From contig WOAB01000589.1 of the NCBI GenBank assembly GCA_027886185.1, positions 5,647,001 to 5,711,000 on the forward strand: a stretch of DNA of 64,000 nt. The letters are read 5' to 3'. Under the pieces are notes generated by a model. The model saw only the letters and a list, made by a program, of their open reading frames with translations, made no database searches and had not been told where the DNA came from. Numbering within the stretch: position 1 is the stretch's first letter; each line of letters starts with the position of its first letter. Below are positions 1 through 11,100 of the stretch, one piece after another. A program made the translations under genes and the position numbers. The stretch is from Rheum nobile (taxonomy: Eukaryota > Streptophyta > Magnoliopsida > Caryophyllales > Polygonaceae).

Positions 1-209
1 AATAAGTAGTGCGGGTTCAGATGGATTCAAGCACCCACGAGAGAGAGAGAGACCTTCCGGAAAAATAAACTCTTTGTAAGATGAACATTAAACAATTGGT
101 ATTTGACAACTAAAAACGCCTCTTCATTATGCAGACTTGCTATTCAATTCCCTTATGCCCGCCTATATTTTTAGCGAATTTTCTACGTCCGTAGACAACG
201 TACTGAAGA

Positions 210-295
210 GACGATTCTGTTCGTGACTTGACCACAAATAAGGTAATCCTGTCCGTCACAGATGGAGTCGCCTCTTTCGTGATGGACGGTGACAA
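210..295. repeat. Left subterminal repeat region of the MULE
   Basis: Short related words such as gtccgtcacagatgg and gtgatggacggtgac resemble the array near the MULE's right end at 22680-22795. The word accgcattaattg also resembles the reverse complement of cccgtattaac at 22803. I infer a terminal or subterminal repeat. The exact TIR edge is not defined. Confidence 0.4.
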
Positions 296-441
296 ATACC
301 GCATTAATTGTTATTTATCCTCACCTAACATAATTTAATTACTATGAATGAAGATATATTACAAGATTCTCATTCTCATCTTTACCATATCACTCTTCCA
401 CCCATAAACAAAAACTCTCTCATTCTTCTTAATCTTCCTTT

Positions 442-1314
442 ATGGCGTACAATGATGATTTCTTGCATTTTATGAGTATAAGAGATGATTCATTGAAGTT
501 TAATTATAATAAGGTAAGATTTTTGGCAGCAAGCTTGGCTGTAACTCAAAACTTTGAGTTTTTAGGGAATTTGCAAATATATGTACTTAAAAGTTCTATT
601 TTTTACTTTATTTGCAAATTTTGCAATTCAAAAGCCTAAGCAACTTGTTTAAAGGAAGTTGTTGCAAAAAAATTGTTTCGTGATATAGTTCTAGCCATAA
701 GTTTGTGTTTAAGACTAGTTAAACGTAAATGTTAGTGTTTGTAACTTGCAAAATTTGCAACAACTACATGTTTGACATGTTTTTTCCAAAAAATCATAAG
801 AAAGAACAATGTCGCATCGCCCGTTATGGACAGTGTGTCCCCGTTCGTTAAGAACAATGTGTCCCAGTCCATAATGGACGGTGCAACATTTGTTGTAACA
901 GACAACGTATGTGCACGTGTTTTGAGTGCATGGACCGTGCATTTCTCTCTGTAATGCATCAATGTCTACACATTTTGTGTGCAAGGTATGTGTGTTAGCT
1001 TTTAGTAACTCACTTAATTTGTTTAATTTTTAAACAGGAGGAGAATGAGATTTATATTGGTTTAACGACCTGAATCTTAATGAGGGGTTCGAACAAGATG
1101 AGACGTCTTCTTTATTATACACGCCAAATTCATCGTATATGTTTGGCGTTGGATATGTACCTACAGAAGCACTACCGATGCCATCTACATCACATATTCA
1201 GAGTGTGTTTTCATGAGTACATGCACAACATACTCAACCGCCATTTGGGTTTCCACCATTGTATACACATCTGTAGTTTAGCGTGTTTGTAGATGAGGTA
1301 AACAAATCTTCAAA
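442..1314 (+). pseudogene. MULE transposase gene, 5' part (exon 1, intron, start of exon 2)
   Basis: Exon 1 is proposed at 442-513, an ATG followed by 24 codons (MAYNDDFLHFMSIRDD...) ending at AAG before a gtaaga donor. A T-rich tract and tttttaaacag near 1038 make a plausible acceptor. The following block carries FNDLNLNEGFEQDE and later FVDEVNKSSNN, with stop codons at about 1216 and 1276, so the gene is broken. The last codons join in frame with YSELFTT on the far side of element A, giving SSNNYSELF. This N-terminal part lies before the FAR1-like domain and is poorly conserved in the family. The exon assignment is inferred from splice-like signals only. Confidence 0.55.
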
Positions 1315-1319
1315 TAATT
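1315..1319. repeat. Target-site duplication of element A, left copy (TAATT)
   Basis: TAATT directly precedes the LTR start TGTGATACC and matches TAATT at 11535-11539. Removing the element and one copy restores the MULE reading frame. Confidence 0.85.
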
Positions 1320-1570
1320 TGTGATACCCCGTATTTTTATAAGGTTATTTTGGGAATTTTGGAATTTTCCCGAGTACCCGTTTAGTACGTCGGATTTAAT
1401 ACAGGTAGCTTGAGACATTCTTTAATGTGCTCTGTATCTGTAATATTTTTCTCAGTGAAATAAAATACAGACAACGTGCTTCGAATGTTTTTACGCGTTC
1501 GCGTACGATAATTTTTATCCCGGGTTAATGTCTTGCTCATCCAAAAGCTGAATGGGCGGGAAAAGGCAAA

Positions 1571-1712
1571 ACGGCGACCGCCGTACAGTCACGGCGCCCG
1601 CCGTCACTGGGCCCGATGTGTCAGGCCTTCGTCTCCTACGCTGGGCTCGCCAGAGCTAGGAACGGCGACCGCCGTATGCCCGCCGTAGGCAAAGTCACGG
1701 CGCCCGCCGTGA
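1571..1712. repeat. GC-rich near-palindromic repeats upstream of the LTR TATA box
   Basis: Four or five copies of CGGCGACCGCCG or CGGCGCCCGCCG occur within about 140 bases. Each is close to its own reverse complement. They lie 100-240 bases upstream of the TATA box, so they could be enhancer-like or methylation-prone sites. That role is inferred. Confidence 0.6.
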
Positions 1713-1807
1713 TTACCCAGAGGTCTTTAACCGATGGTCTCCGGCGTGGTTCTGGCAAGCGCCGAACTAGATTTCGTAGGCCATCTTCGTGCTCCAGATG
1801 CTTTGGC

Positions 1808-1814
1808 TATAAAA
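1808..1814 (+). promoter_or_regulatory. Candidate TATA box of the element A 5' LTR
   Basis: TATAAAA is followed by GGAGGTG, and the same word is preserved in the 3' LTR at 9039-9045. Element C has TATAAATA at the equivalent place. It probably sets the start of the genomic RNA. Confidence 0.6.
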
Positions 1815-2054
1815 GGAGGTGTTGGGGAAGGGATTTGAGCCATCCCAAACACCGAACCTCTGCCAAATTTTCGTGTCGTCGGAGTTGTGTTTCGCCGGAG
1901 TTCGGAAGCTCTCATCGGTGTCGTTTGGTGGTGTTTCCAGAAGCCCTTTAGAAGCCTTTTGGTTGCCTTTGGAGGTCGGAACCCAAGTAAGGCATAAAGG
2001 GGTCGAAACGCGCATCATTTGGGTGAGTTTTCTCGCCGTTTCTGCCGTTTGAGT

Positions 2055-2157
2055 TCTTCACGGTGACCGCCGCGTTCTTCACGGTGACCGCCGTGATGAA
2101 CTACGACGACCGCCGCCAAGAACGGCGACCGCCGCCAAGAACAGCGACCGCCGCCAG
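2055..2157. repeat. Minisatellite of about 18-21 bp in the LTR of element A
   Basis: Tandem units of the type (gttcttcacggtgaccgcc) and (aagaacggcgaccgccgcc) give about five copies here, but only about two in the 3' LTR (9290-9325). Element C has four copies in one LTR and six in the other. The array therefore changes in copy number after insertion. Confidence 0.7.
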
Positions 2158-3757
2158 TGCCCAGAATGCCTTCGTGGCTTTGGCTTGGTTGTTTGTGGTC
2201 GTGGCGTCTTTCCTTTCATTCTCTTTCGTCATTTTTAGATTCGTACTGTGGTTATGTCGGATCTAACTTAGGGTTCCTTTTATGGGTCGACTCGAAGGTG
2301 TTTGTGCTAGCGGAGCTATACCCGTGTCGAGCCCGGAATCCCGTCGTTGTCGTAAGGCTTGTTTCTATTATGCGGATTAAGGCAAGTGGCGGTTCGCTCT
2401 TCCTCATTCGTTCCATATTTACATTAATTATCTGTAGTTTATCTGAGTAATTAATTTGGAATGAATACTCTGTTTGTCTGGAAACGGTTTTGATAAACTG
2501 TTTTGAAAATCATATAATAGGTTGTATATCTGTTAGAACAACGCTATTATCTGTGATCGCCTTTCGGGCCTTTATGTGGATTTATCCTGTAACTGTTATT
2601 GTGCTATAACTGTTTAGTTAGCACTGTTAGATAGGAACGTTACTCGGACTCATTCCAGTCATTTATTTATAATCTGGTATCGGGGTGACTCGTCTCCATC
2701 TGGTACTATTCTAAGATCATGATCGGTCTCTTTCACAAGTGTGTAGAGACATGACACTTAGCTGGTGTCACAAACCTTTCGGTGTACGTCACTCTCGACG
2801 AAACGTATACTAAGATGTGCCGTCCCATTGGTGGGGTACACATGTAAAAGTCTAATAATGTGATGTGTGGTTTGTAATATAAATCAGATAAGTGCTACTC
2901 TGACGCACATAATTAATAAACCTTCGGCGAGTAGTGCAGCTAAGTTATAGTGCAACTAGGAAAACTCGTCTCGACTTTGATCATAGTACGTTCTCTTTCC
3001 AATCTGGATTCGCTGAATGCGATGAGGTTGGTCGTGAACCGAAGCATCTCAGTCAACTTTTAAATCATTGTTGTATGATGCTGTAAACATTCCAGATTTG
3101 TCATATTTCCTTAAAGACTCATTTCCGTTGGAGTCTCTTTTCGAGTCGATTTCTGTGAAGATTCAGTCTTCCAGAATCTTCTCTTGTGCATACCTCTTGT
3201 CTATTCCAGTAGGAGTATGATGGTTGACTATCGTCATCGATTATTATTCAAGGAGCGATGAGTCTAACCTAATACGACTGCTTCGAACCATTCTGCTTTG
3301 TACCCTTACTAGTCTATTCAAGTAGACTAACCCACGAACTTTGTTCTCTGCATGTGGGCTGGTGTCATCCGTTCGATTCGGCACATCAGATCGAAAGTAG
3401 CTCAGAAGAATAGAAGGACTATGGAGTCGACGGTGGTTTTTGAACGTTTTAATTATTTCTTTAATCAGGTTGAGATCTTTTGGACAATGACTTTGGTTGT
3501 AATGTACTTTCTAAGACTTCCGTTGTTTTTGGTTTAAACTCTGTGTTAGCCTATTCGGGATTGGGTTGTAATCCTGTAACTCTTGTTTCATTGACAATGT
3601 TATGTTTTGGAATTGAATGTTTTGATCATTATGTATCATTTGTATTTCATAAATTGTGTTTAAATGGTAAAGCCTTGGGTGATCTCAGTAAGGAACATTG
3701 GGGTCACTGGCGGTAATACCTTTCCAAAAGGGTTATGTTTTGGGGGTGTTACAGTTG

Positions 3758-3769
3758 TGGTATCAGAGC
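3758..3769 (+). other. Primer-binding site of element A (tRNA-Met type)
   Basis: TGGTATCAGAGC lies four bases after the LTR end. It is the usual plant retrotransposon site complementary to the 3' end of initiator tRNA-Met. Confidence 0.85.
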
Positions 3770-3966
3770 CAAAGGTTTGAAAACGGGTTTGGGATTTTTA
3801 TAAACCATTTATCCATTTTCGAAAATGCTTTAAACAAGGCTCTGAATTTTCAAAGTAAAAAGAATTTAAAAACACCGTTCATAGTCATGTCTTCTGGATA
3901 GTCTGATATAGTAAGCTTGCTTCTATGTCTAGAAAGACTAATTCCTTCATCATTTTCCTATAGGAG

Positions 3967-4863
3967 ATGGGTGCATGTCTCTCTCAGAAGAAGGGGTCGG
4001 AAGATGCCGAGATGGATTCACCGTCTACCGAGAGGCTAGACTTCCCTATACCCCAGAGGTGCTTCGAGGTTGGAGGCCCGAGCAGCCCATCTGAGGAGAT
4101 CAAGCATGTGCTTCCTGAGTCGGTAGTTCTGGTGTCAAGGAATGTTGTAGTTCCTGTGACAACGCCAGTGGAGCCACCAAGGGAGGAAGCAATGCAAGAT
4201 GATGAATCGTCTAGGTACGCGAGTGGGTACTACAATGACGATTACCTGATGGATGTGATTATTGAAGGGAGCGAGGAGGAAGATGAAGAAGAGGACCCCG
4301 AAGAGGAAGAGGACCCCATCGAGGATGATCCCGAGAAGGATACCGAGATGGACCTCAGCGGACAAAACCAGGAGTCCGATGACTTGAGACACTTGCTGGT
4401 GGATAGTCAGGAAACGGGGATGCAATTTATTCACCCCAGTACAGAGTTACCACCTATGCAAGAGTTGCCACCAGTGCTAGAGTACGCACCCATGTTAGAA
4501 GCTGATTGGGAGGCACTGTATACCGAGTACGGTATTAGGAGAAGTGACAGGGAATCTCAGCCTATCCCTACTCCAAGAAGAAGGAGGTCAGAATCCGAGC
4601 TGTAGGAGATCCTCCGCCAGAGCGAGGTAATCTCTGCAGAACAGCAGCGTCGGAGGGATGAGCTGATCGCCAGTACTTAGAGGAGGGCTGGGATAGGAGG
4701 ACCAGTCATGTACGACCCATACCTTACCATAACTGAAATAGGACCATGTGCTTCAGGGTCAAGCCGGGTGCGAAACCCATCGCCAGAGCTCGATGGTGAG
4801 CCTAGTCCGAAGAGACCTTGCACGAGTAGCCAGTCTTATGGGAGACATTTTGGAACGCCTTGA
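3967..4863 (+). pseudogene. ORF1 of element A: acidic protein upstream of gag with MGxCxS start
   Basis: This is a 298-codon frame between the 5' LTR and gag, interrupted by TAG codons at 4603 and 4678. In sister element C both positions read as sense codons (CAG). It starts MGACLSQKKGSEDAE. Gly2, Cys4 and Ser6 fit an N-myristoylation plus palmitoylation signature, and an in-frame TAG two codons upstream makes this the first possible ATG. The middle is strongly acidic (EEEDEEEDPEEEEDPIEDDP). The C-terminal part has IPTPRRRRSESEL and then PELDGEPSPKRP, a basic NLS-like patch. I know no function. It is separate from gag, has no zinc knuckle or enzyme motif, and is not part of the canonical Tekay layout. 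Element C carries a homologue, and element B has an acidic ORF in the same position. Confidence 0.65.
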
Positions 4864-5154
4864 TGAGAATTGGCATTGCCTATTGCAGTAGTTTCGTTTC
4901 TTAGCATTCCAAGTTTGTACTATGTGTAATATTTCAGTATTGCGGCAAGTACTCTGAGAAACACTTATATCTTCGAGCAATGTTGTCCTAGCGCTCGGAT
5001 GATAGACTTATGTGTAGCTTGTGTAACAATTCGAAGGTTCATCAATAAAATGCCAAGTTGATCTATTCTGAGTAATTTCTTTACGTTGGTATATTGCATA
5101 AGTATATTGCATAATATTAATGTATTGAATGCTTGGAATTGGATCGGTAAACAG
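4864..5154 (+). other. Spacer between ORF1 and gag of element A
   Basis: This AT-rich non-coding stretch is shared with element C (minus strand, about 54372-54661). I saw no clear splice or translation-reinitiation signal. Confidence 0.5.
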
Positions 5155-8100
5155 ATGGTGAACCCAAGAAGCACGAGGAACTCGATTCGAGCCGGTGCTA
5201 GGACTAGCCAAGATCTCAGGCCAGCAGGAAGAGGTGTTCAGGATGAGCACGAGTCAGAGTCTCGCGTCCAGCATAGGCGTGAAGGTCAAGATCAGACCCA
5301 AGCGCCGGCACTGTTTGATGCCGCAGCTATTGAGGTGATTCGCGGGATTGTGATGCAGGCAATTGCAGACGTATTGAGACCCAGTGCGCCTCAAGCGCAA
5401 GAAGTGCCTACTCACCCAGCGGTTCCTGATGTTGTGGAGCCCAGAAACCCTATGGTTCAGGAGAATGCCGTCAGGGCTAGAGACAGCTATGGTCGCGCTC
5501 TTAAGACCATCACTTCCATGAGGCCCGATTGCTATAACGGGATAGGGGAGCCAGTAGCAGTGACTCATTGGTTCTCCCATATGGAGAGGCTGTTTCGGAA
5601 CGTGGAGTGTACTGAGACCGAGAAGGTCCATATCGCTTCTCTTCAGCTGAAGGAGGAGGCTAGCGAGTGGTGGGAGAGCACAGGTTTGGCAGAGAGCCCA
5701 GTGTTGACTTGGTCGATGTTCAAGACCAAGATGGTTGATCGCTTTTTCTCTCGTGCTATGAGAGAGGAGAAGCATAAAGAGTTCTTGTACCCAAAGACGG
5801 ATGGTCTGAAAGTGACCGAGTTGGCGTCTAAGTTCAATCATCTTTTACAATACGCCCCTGTCGAGATCACCAGCGAGGCCCAAAAGATCTGGTACTTTCA
5901 CGAGTGGATGAGCCCGGATATCAAGCCGTTAATGGTGCACCACACATGCTCTACCTTGGAGCAGTATGTGGATTGTGCCTATAAGCTGGAGATAACTCTA
6001 GAGGAGTCGACCAAGAGGCGCAACCGACAGAAGTCGATGCAGAACCAGAACCAAGGAGGTGGTTTTAAGCGCCCTGCGCCACCGTCTAACTTTGCCAAGT
6101 CCGGCCGAGCTAAGACGGAGATGACGCATGGAGGATCGACTCAGCAGTCAGGGCAGACCAGGAGTTCAGTTCAGTGCTATAATTGTGGTACTGCTGGGCA
6201 CAAGAGAAATGAGTGTCAGAAGGAGAAGAGGTCGTGCTTTGGGTGTGGACGTGATGGTCATCTGCAGAAGTTCTGCAAGCAGGGGAAGCAGAAGGGAGTA
6301 GAGTTGCAGCAAGGTTCAGTTCATCAGAGCAACCGACCTAGGTTTAAGCCTGCCGAGACTCCTAGCCCGTCAGTGCAGACGACTGCGCAGAACAGGGGAA
6401 AGGCCCCAACTGTTTCTGGAAGTCAGGGCCAACGCTTGTACGAGATGCGTGAAGCAGATGGACCCAATGCTCCCATTGCTTAAGGTACTCTATACCTTCA
6501 CTCTACTTCAGTGAGCATTCTGTTTGATTCTGGTGCTACGCATTCCTTTATTTTGGATAGCTGTGTTAGCAAGTTAGATTTAGTGTGCAACGATTCGTGC
6601 GACCCTTTCGTCGTTAATCTTCCTAATGGAGAACGTTTGGTGGGAACCAAGCATCTGTCCGACTTTCCGACTACCATTCAGGGTAAGGAATTCGAGGCAG
6701 ATTTAATCTGCATAGCCATGGCTCCATACGACATTATTCTCGGTATGGATTGGCTGACGCGTCACAAGGCGGTGATCGACTTCAGTTCAAGAACGGTGAC
6801 GGTGTCATCTGGGGGCCAGTTCGTGTGCAAGTTCAAAGGTCGAAATGACGCTGATAACGGCAAGCTGATCAATGCGATGGCTGCATTTAAGCTACTACGA
6901 CAAGGATGTGTCGGGTACCTTTGCTACTTGGATTCGCCTGCGAAGGATGGACCTGAGGTTCTTGATATTCCTGTAGTTAGGGAGTTTTCTGATGTCTTTC
7001 CGGAAGAAATTCCTGGATTACCCCCGAACCGTGACTTAGAGTTTTCAATTGATCTTGAGCCTGGTACGGCGCCGATTTCCAAATCACCGTATCGGATGGC
7101 TCCAGCTGAGATGCAAGAATTGAAGAATCAACTTGAAGATCTTCTTGACAAAGGTTATGTCAGGCCGAGTGCATCGCCGTGGGGTGCTCCGGTATTATTC
7201 GTCAAAAAGAAGGACGGATCGTTTCGACTTTGTATCGACTACCGAGAGTTGAACAAGGTGACGATCAAGAACAAGTATCCTTTGCCTAGGATTGATGACT
7301 TGTTGGACCAGTTGCAGGGAGCAAAGGTTTTCTCCAAGATCGACTTGAGATCTAGATATCACCAGCTCAGAATTCGTGAGCAGGACATTCCTAGAACTGC
7401 GTTCAGGACCAGATATGGTCATTACGAGTTCGTAGTGATGCCTTTTGGGCTTACAAATGATCCAGCTGTCTTTATGGATTTGATGAACCGATGTTTTCAC
7501 CAGTACTTGGATAAGTTCGTGGTGGTCTTCATCGATGACATTCTGATCTATTCTCCGAATGAAGAAGTCCACGAGGAACATCTGCGGATTGCCTTGTCAA
7601 TCCTTAGACAACATCAGCTTTTGGCTAAATTGTCTAAATGTGAATTCTGGATAGAGGAAGTGGCTTTCTTAGGCCACGTAATCAATAAAAATGGGGTTAT
7701 GGTTGATCCCCAAAAGATTAAAGCGGTGGCTAATTGGACACAACCCTAGAACGTGAAGGAGGTGCGCAGTTTTCTTGGACTTGTCGGGTATTACAGAAGG
7801 TTCGTAGAAGGATTTTCAAAGATTGCTCTACCTATGACCAATCTACTCCGCAAGGTTCACAAGAAGTTTGTCTGGAATGACAAGTGCGAGGCCAGTTTCC
7901 AGGAGTTGAAGCGACGGCTGACCTCGGCACCCGTGTTAGCACTCCTAGAAGGGAATGACGATTATGTGGTCTATAGTGATGCTTCAAAGTGTGGTCTTGG
8001 TTGTGTTTTGATGCAGAGGGGCAAAGTCATTGCTTATGCATCCAGGAAACTCAAGACGTACGAAGAAAACTATCCGACCCATGATCTTGAGCTAGCAGCG

Positions 8101-8787
8101 GTTGTCTTTGCGCTGAAGATTTGGAGGCATTACCTCTACGGTATAAGATGCCAAGTCTTTACTGACCACAAAAGTCTCAAGTATATATTTACTCAAAATG
8201 AGCTAAATATGAGACAACGCCGCTGGCTAGAGTTGCTCAAAGACTACGACATGGAGTTGCTGTATCATCCGGGCAAGACTAATGTAGTAGCTGATGCACT
8301 AAGCCGGAAGACAACGTACGAGACTGTAGTTGCTCTACTTACTACTCAGACCAAGCTAAACCAAGAGTCATGCGACATTGAAGTCTTGTATGACCAGCGT
8401 AGAGGGTACCTGAGTATGATGGAAATTCAGGCTACACTGCTGGATCAGATCAAAGAAAAGCAAGTCGATGACATCATCTTGGTGAAGTTAAGCAGTGAAG
8501 TGATGGATGGGAAAGCTCTCAGTTTTGTGGTTTAGGATGATGGATCACTTTGGTTTCAGGATCGGATCTGTGTGCTTGACACAGAAGGTCTTCGTCAGTT
8601 GGTGATGAGAGAAGCTCATTCATCTGCTTATTCTGTGCATCCTGGCTCTAGCAAGATGTACAAGGACCTCAGAAAGATATTTTGGTGGCCAAACATGAAG
8701 TGGGATGTAGCAGACTTTGTGGCAAAGTGCTTAACTTGCCAGAAGGTCAAGATCGAACACCGCAGGCCAGGTGGTGAGTTGCTACCC
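5155..8787 (+). pseudogene. gag-pol polyprotein of element A, truncated in integrase
   Basis: One reading frame runs from ATG (MVNPRSTRNS) to the integrase zinc domain, broken by TAA at 6481 and TAG at 7747 and 8533. Domains in order: retrotransposon gag (around residues 120-290, EWWESTGLAESP, FFSRAMREEKHKEFL); two CCHC knuckles (CYNCGTAGHKRNEC and CFGCGRDGHLQKFC); aspartic protease (LFDSGATHSF); reverse transcriptase (YPLPRIDDLLDQL, catalytic FIDDILIYS); RNase H (VVYSDASKCGLG, Ty3-type DHKSLKY); and the integrase HHCC domain (HPGSSKMYKDL ... CLTCQKVK). It ends at GGELLPW, where pol runs into LTR sequence. The integrase catalytic core is absent, so the copy cannot move by itself. Homologues are at 39329-43367 and 49650-54371. 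Confidence 0.9.
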
Positions 8788-8892
8788 TGGGCTCGCCAGA
8801 GCTAGGAACCGCCGTACAGTCATGGCGCCCGCCGTCACTGGGCCCGATGTGTCAGGCCGTCGTCTCCTACCCTGGGCTCGCCAGAGCTAGGA
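8776..8892 (+). other. Pol/LTR deletion junction with short repeated segment
   Basis: The integrase sequence stops at about 8787 and continues as LTR sequence (ctgggctcgccagagctagg). After about 20 bases the LTR text jumps back and the same word recurs at 8870-8890. A deletion with slippage or template switching between the GC-rich LTR repeats would explain this. Confidence 0.7.
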
Positions 8893-10922
8893 ACGGCGAC
8901 CGCCGTATGCCCGCCGTAGGCAAAGTCACGGCGCCCGCCGTGATTACCCAGAGGTCTTTAACCGATGGTCTCCGGCGTGGTTCTGGCAAGTGCCGAACTA
9001 GCTTTTGTAGGCCATCTTCATGCTCCAGATGCTTTGGCTATAAAAGGAGGTGTTGGGGAAGGGATTTGAGCCATCCCAAACACCGAACCTTTGCCAAATT
9101 TTCGTGTCGTCGGAGTTGTGTTTCGCCGGAGTTCGGAAGCTCTCGTCGGTGTCGTTTGGTGGTGTTTCCAGAAGCCCTTTAGAAGCCTTTTGGTTGCCTT
9201 TGGAGGTCAGAACCCAAGTAAGGCATAAAGGGGTCGAAACGCGCATCATTTGGGTGAGTTTTCTCGCCGTTTCTGCCGTCTGAGTTCTTCACGGTGACCG
9301 CCGCCAAGAACAACGACCGCCGCTAGTGCCCAGAATGCCTTCGTGGCTTTGGCTTGGTTGGTTGTGGTCGTGGCGTCTTTCATTTCATTCTCTTTCGTCG
9401 TTTTTTGATTCGTACTATGGTTATGTTGGATCTAACTTAGGGTTCCTTGTATGGGTCGACTCGAAGGTGTTTGTGCTAGCGGAGCTATACCCGTGTCGAG
9501 CCCGGAATCCCGTCGTTGTCGTAAGGCTTGTTTCTATTATGCGGATTAAGACAAGTGGCGGTTCGCTCTTGCTCATTCGTTCCATATTTACATTAATTAT
9601 CAGTAGTTTATCTGAGTAATTAATTTGGAATGAATACTCTGTTTGTCTGGAAACGGTTTTGATAAACTGTTTTGAAAATCATATAATAGGTTGTATATCT
9701 GTTAGAACAACGCTATTATCTGTGATCGCCTTTCGGGCCTTTATGTGGATTTATCCTGTAACTGTTATTGTGCTGTAACTGTTTAGTTAGGACTGTTAGA
9801 TAGGAACGTTACTCGGACTCGGTCCAGTCGTTTCTTTATAATCTGGTATTGGGGTGGCTCGTCTCTATCTGGTACTATTCTAAGATCATGATCGGTCTCT
9901 TTCACAAGTGTGTAGAGACAGGACACTTAGCTGGTGTCATAAACCTTCCGGTGTATGTCACTCTCGACGAAACGTATACTAAGATGTGTCGTCCCATTGG
10001 TGGGGTACACATGTAAAAGTCTAATAATGTGATGTGTGGTTTGTAATATAAATCAGATAAGTGCTACTCTGACGCACATAATTAATAAACCTTCGGCGAG
10101 TAGTGCAGCTAAGTTATAGTGCAGTTAGGAAAACTCGTCTCGACTTTGATCATAGTATGTTCTCTTTCCAATCTGGATTCGCTGTATGCAATGAGGTTGG
10201 TCGTGAACCGAAGCATCTCAGTCAACTTTTAAATCATTGTTGTATGATGCTGTAAACATTCCAGATTTGTCATATTTCCTTAAAGACTCATTTCCGTTGG
10301 AGTCTCTTTTCGAGTCGATTTCTGTGAAGATTCAGTCTTCCAGAATCTTCTCTTATGCATACCTCTTGTCTATTCCAGTAGGAGTATGATGGTTGACTAT
10401 CGTCATCGATTATTATTCGAGGAGCGATGAGTCTAACCTAATACGACTGCTTCGAACCATTCTGCTTTGTACCCTTGCTAGTCTATTCAAGTAGACTAAC
10501 CCATGAACTTTGTTCTCTGCATGTGGGCTGGTGTCATCCGTTCGATTCGGCACATCAGATCGAAAGTAGCTAAGAAGAATAGAATGACTATGGAGTCGAC
10601 AGTGGTTTTTGAACGTTTTAATTATTTCTTTAATCAGGTTGAGATCTTTTGGACAATGACTTTGGTTGTAATGTACTTTCTAAGACTTCCGTTGTTTTTG
10701 GTTTAAACTCTGTGTTAGCCTATTCGGGATTGGGTTGTAATCCCGTAACTCTTGTTTCCTTGACAATGTTATGTTTTGGAATTGAATGTTTTGATCATTA
10801 TGTATCATTTGTATTTCATAAATTGTGTTTAAATGGTAAAGCCTTGGGTGATCTCGGTAAGGAACACTGGGGTCACTGGCGGTAATACCTTTCCAAAAGG
10901 GTTAAGTTTTGGGGGTTTTACA

Positions 10923-11100
10923 GCAATTGGTAACAAGTGGGCGTTAAGCCGCTTGTTAAAGCACGAGGTCTCATGTTCGAGACTCACGAACAACCTCCCA
11001 ACCATGGGGATTTGGTTGGGGTACATGGGCTGCGGCCCATGGATAGAGAAATGGCTGGCCCGATAAGGTCGGAGCCCCTCTCATTCAAAGTGTACTTTTT
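10923..11100 (+). repeat. tRNA-derived SINE-like unit
   Basis: It begins gcaattggtaacaagtggg, has a B-box-like TGTTCGAGACT, and ends in a T-run, as in plant Au-type SINEs. It lies between the LTR-like TTTTACA and the hairpin repeat that follows. The family name is tentative. Confidence 0.5.

Larger units (their letters stand above)
1320..3753 (+). repeat. 5' LTR of element A
   Basis: It starts TGTGATACCCC and ends GGGGGTGTTACA just before the primer-binding site. Close copies occur at 8846-10922 and, reversed, at 47214-49613 and 55791-58258. It holds a TATA box, GC-rich near-palindromes on both sides of it, and no convincing gene. Short ORFs inside it are not conserved as proteins. Confidence 0.9.

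Noticed and set aside
1616..2450. Several 60-110 codon ORFs in the Tekay LTR (also 8847-9619)
   Set aside because: They overlap each other in several frames, cover the TATA box and repeats, and contain no known domain; the LTR is regulatory DNA.
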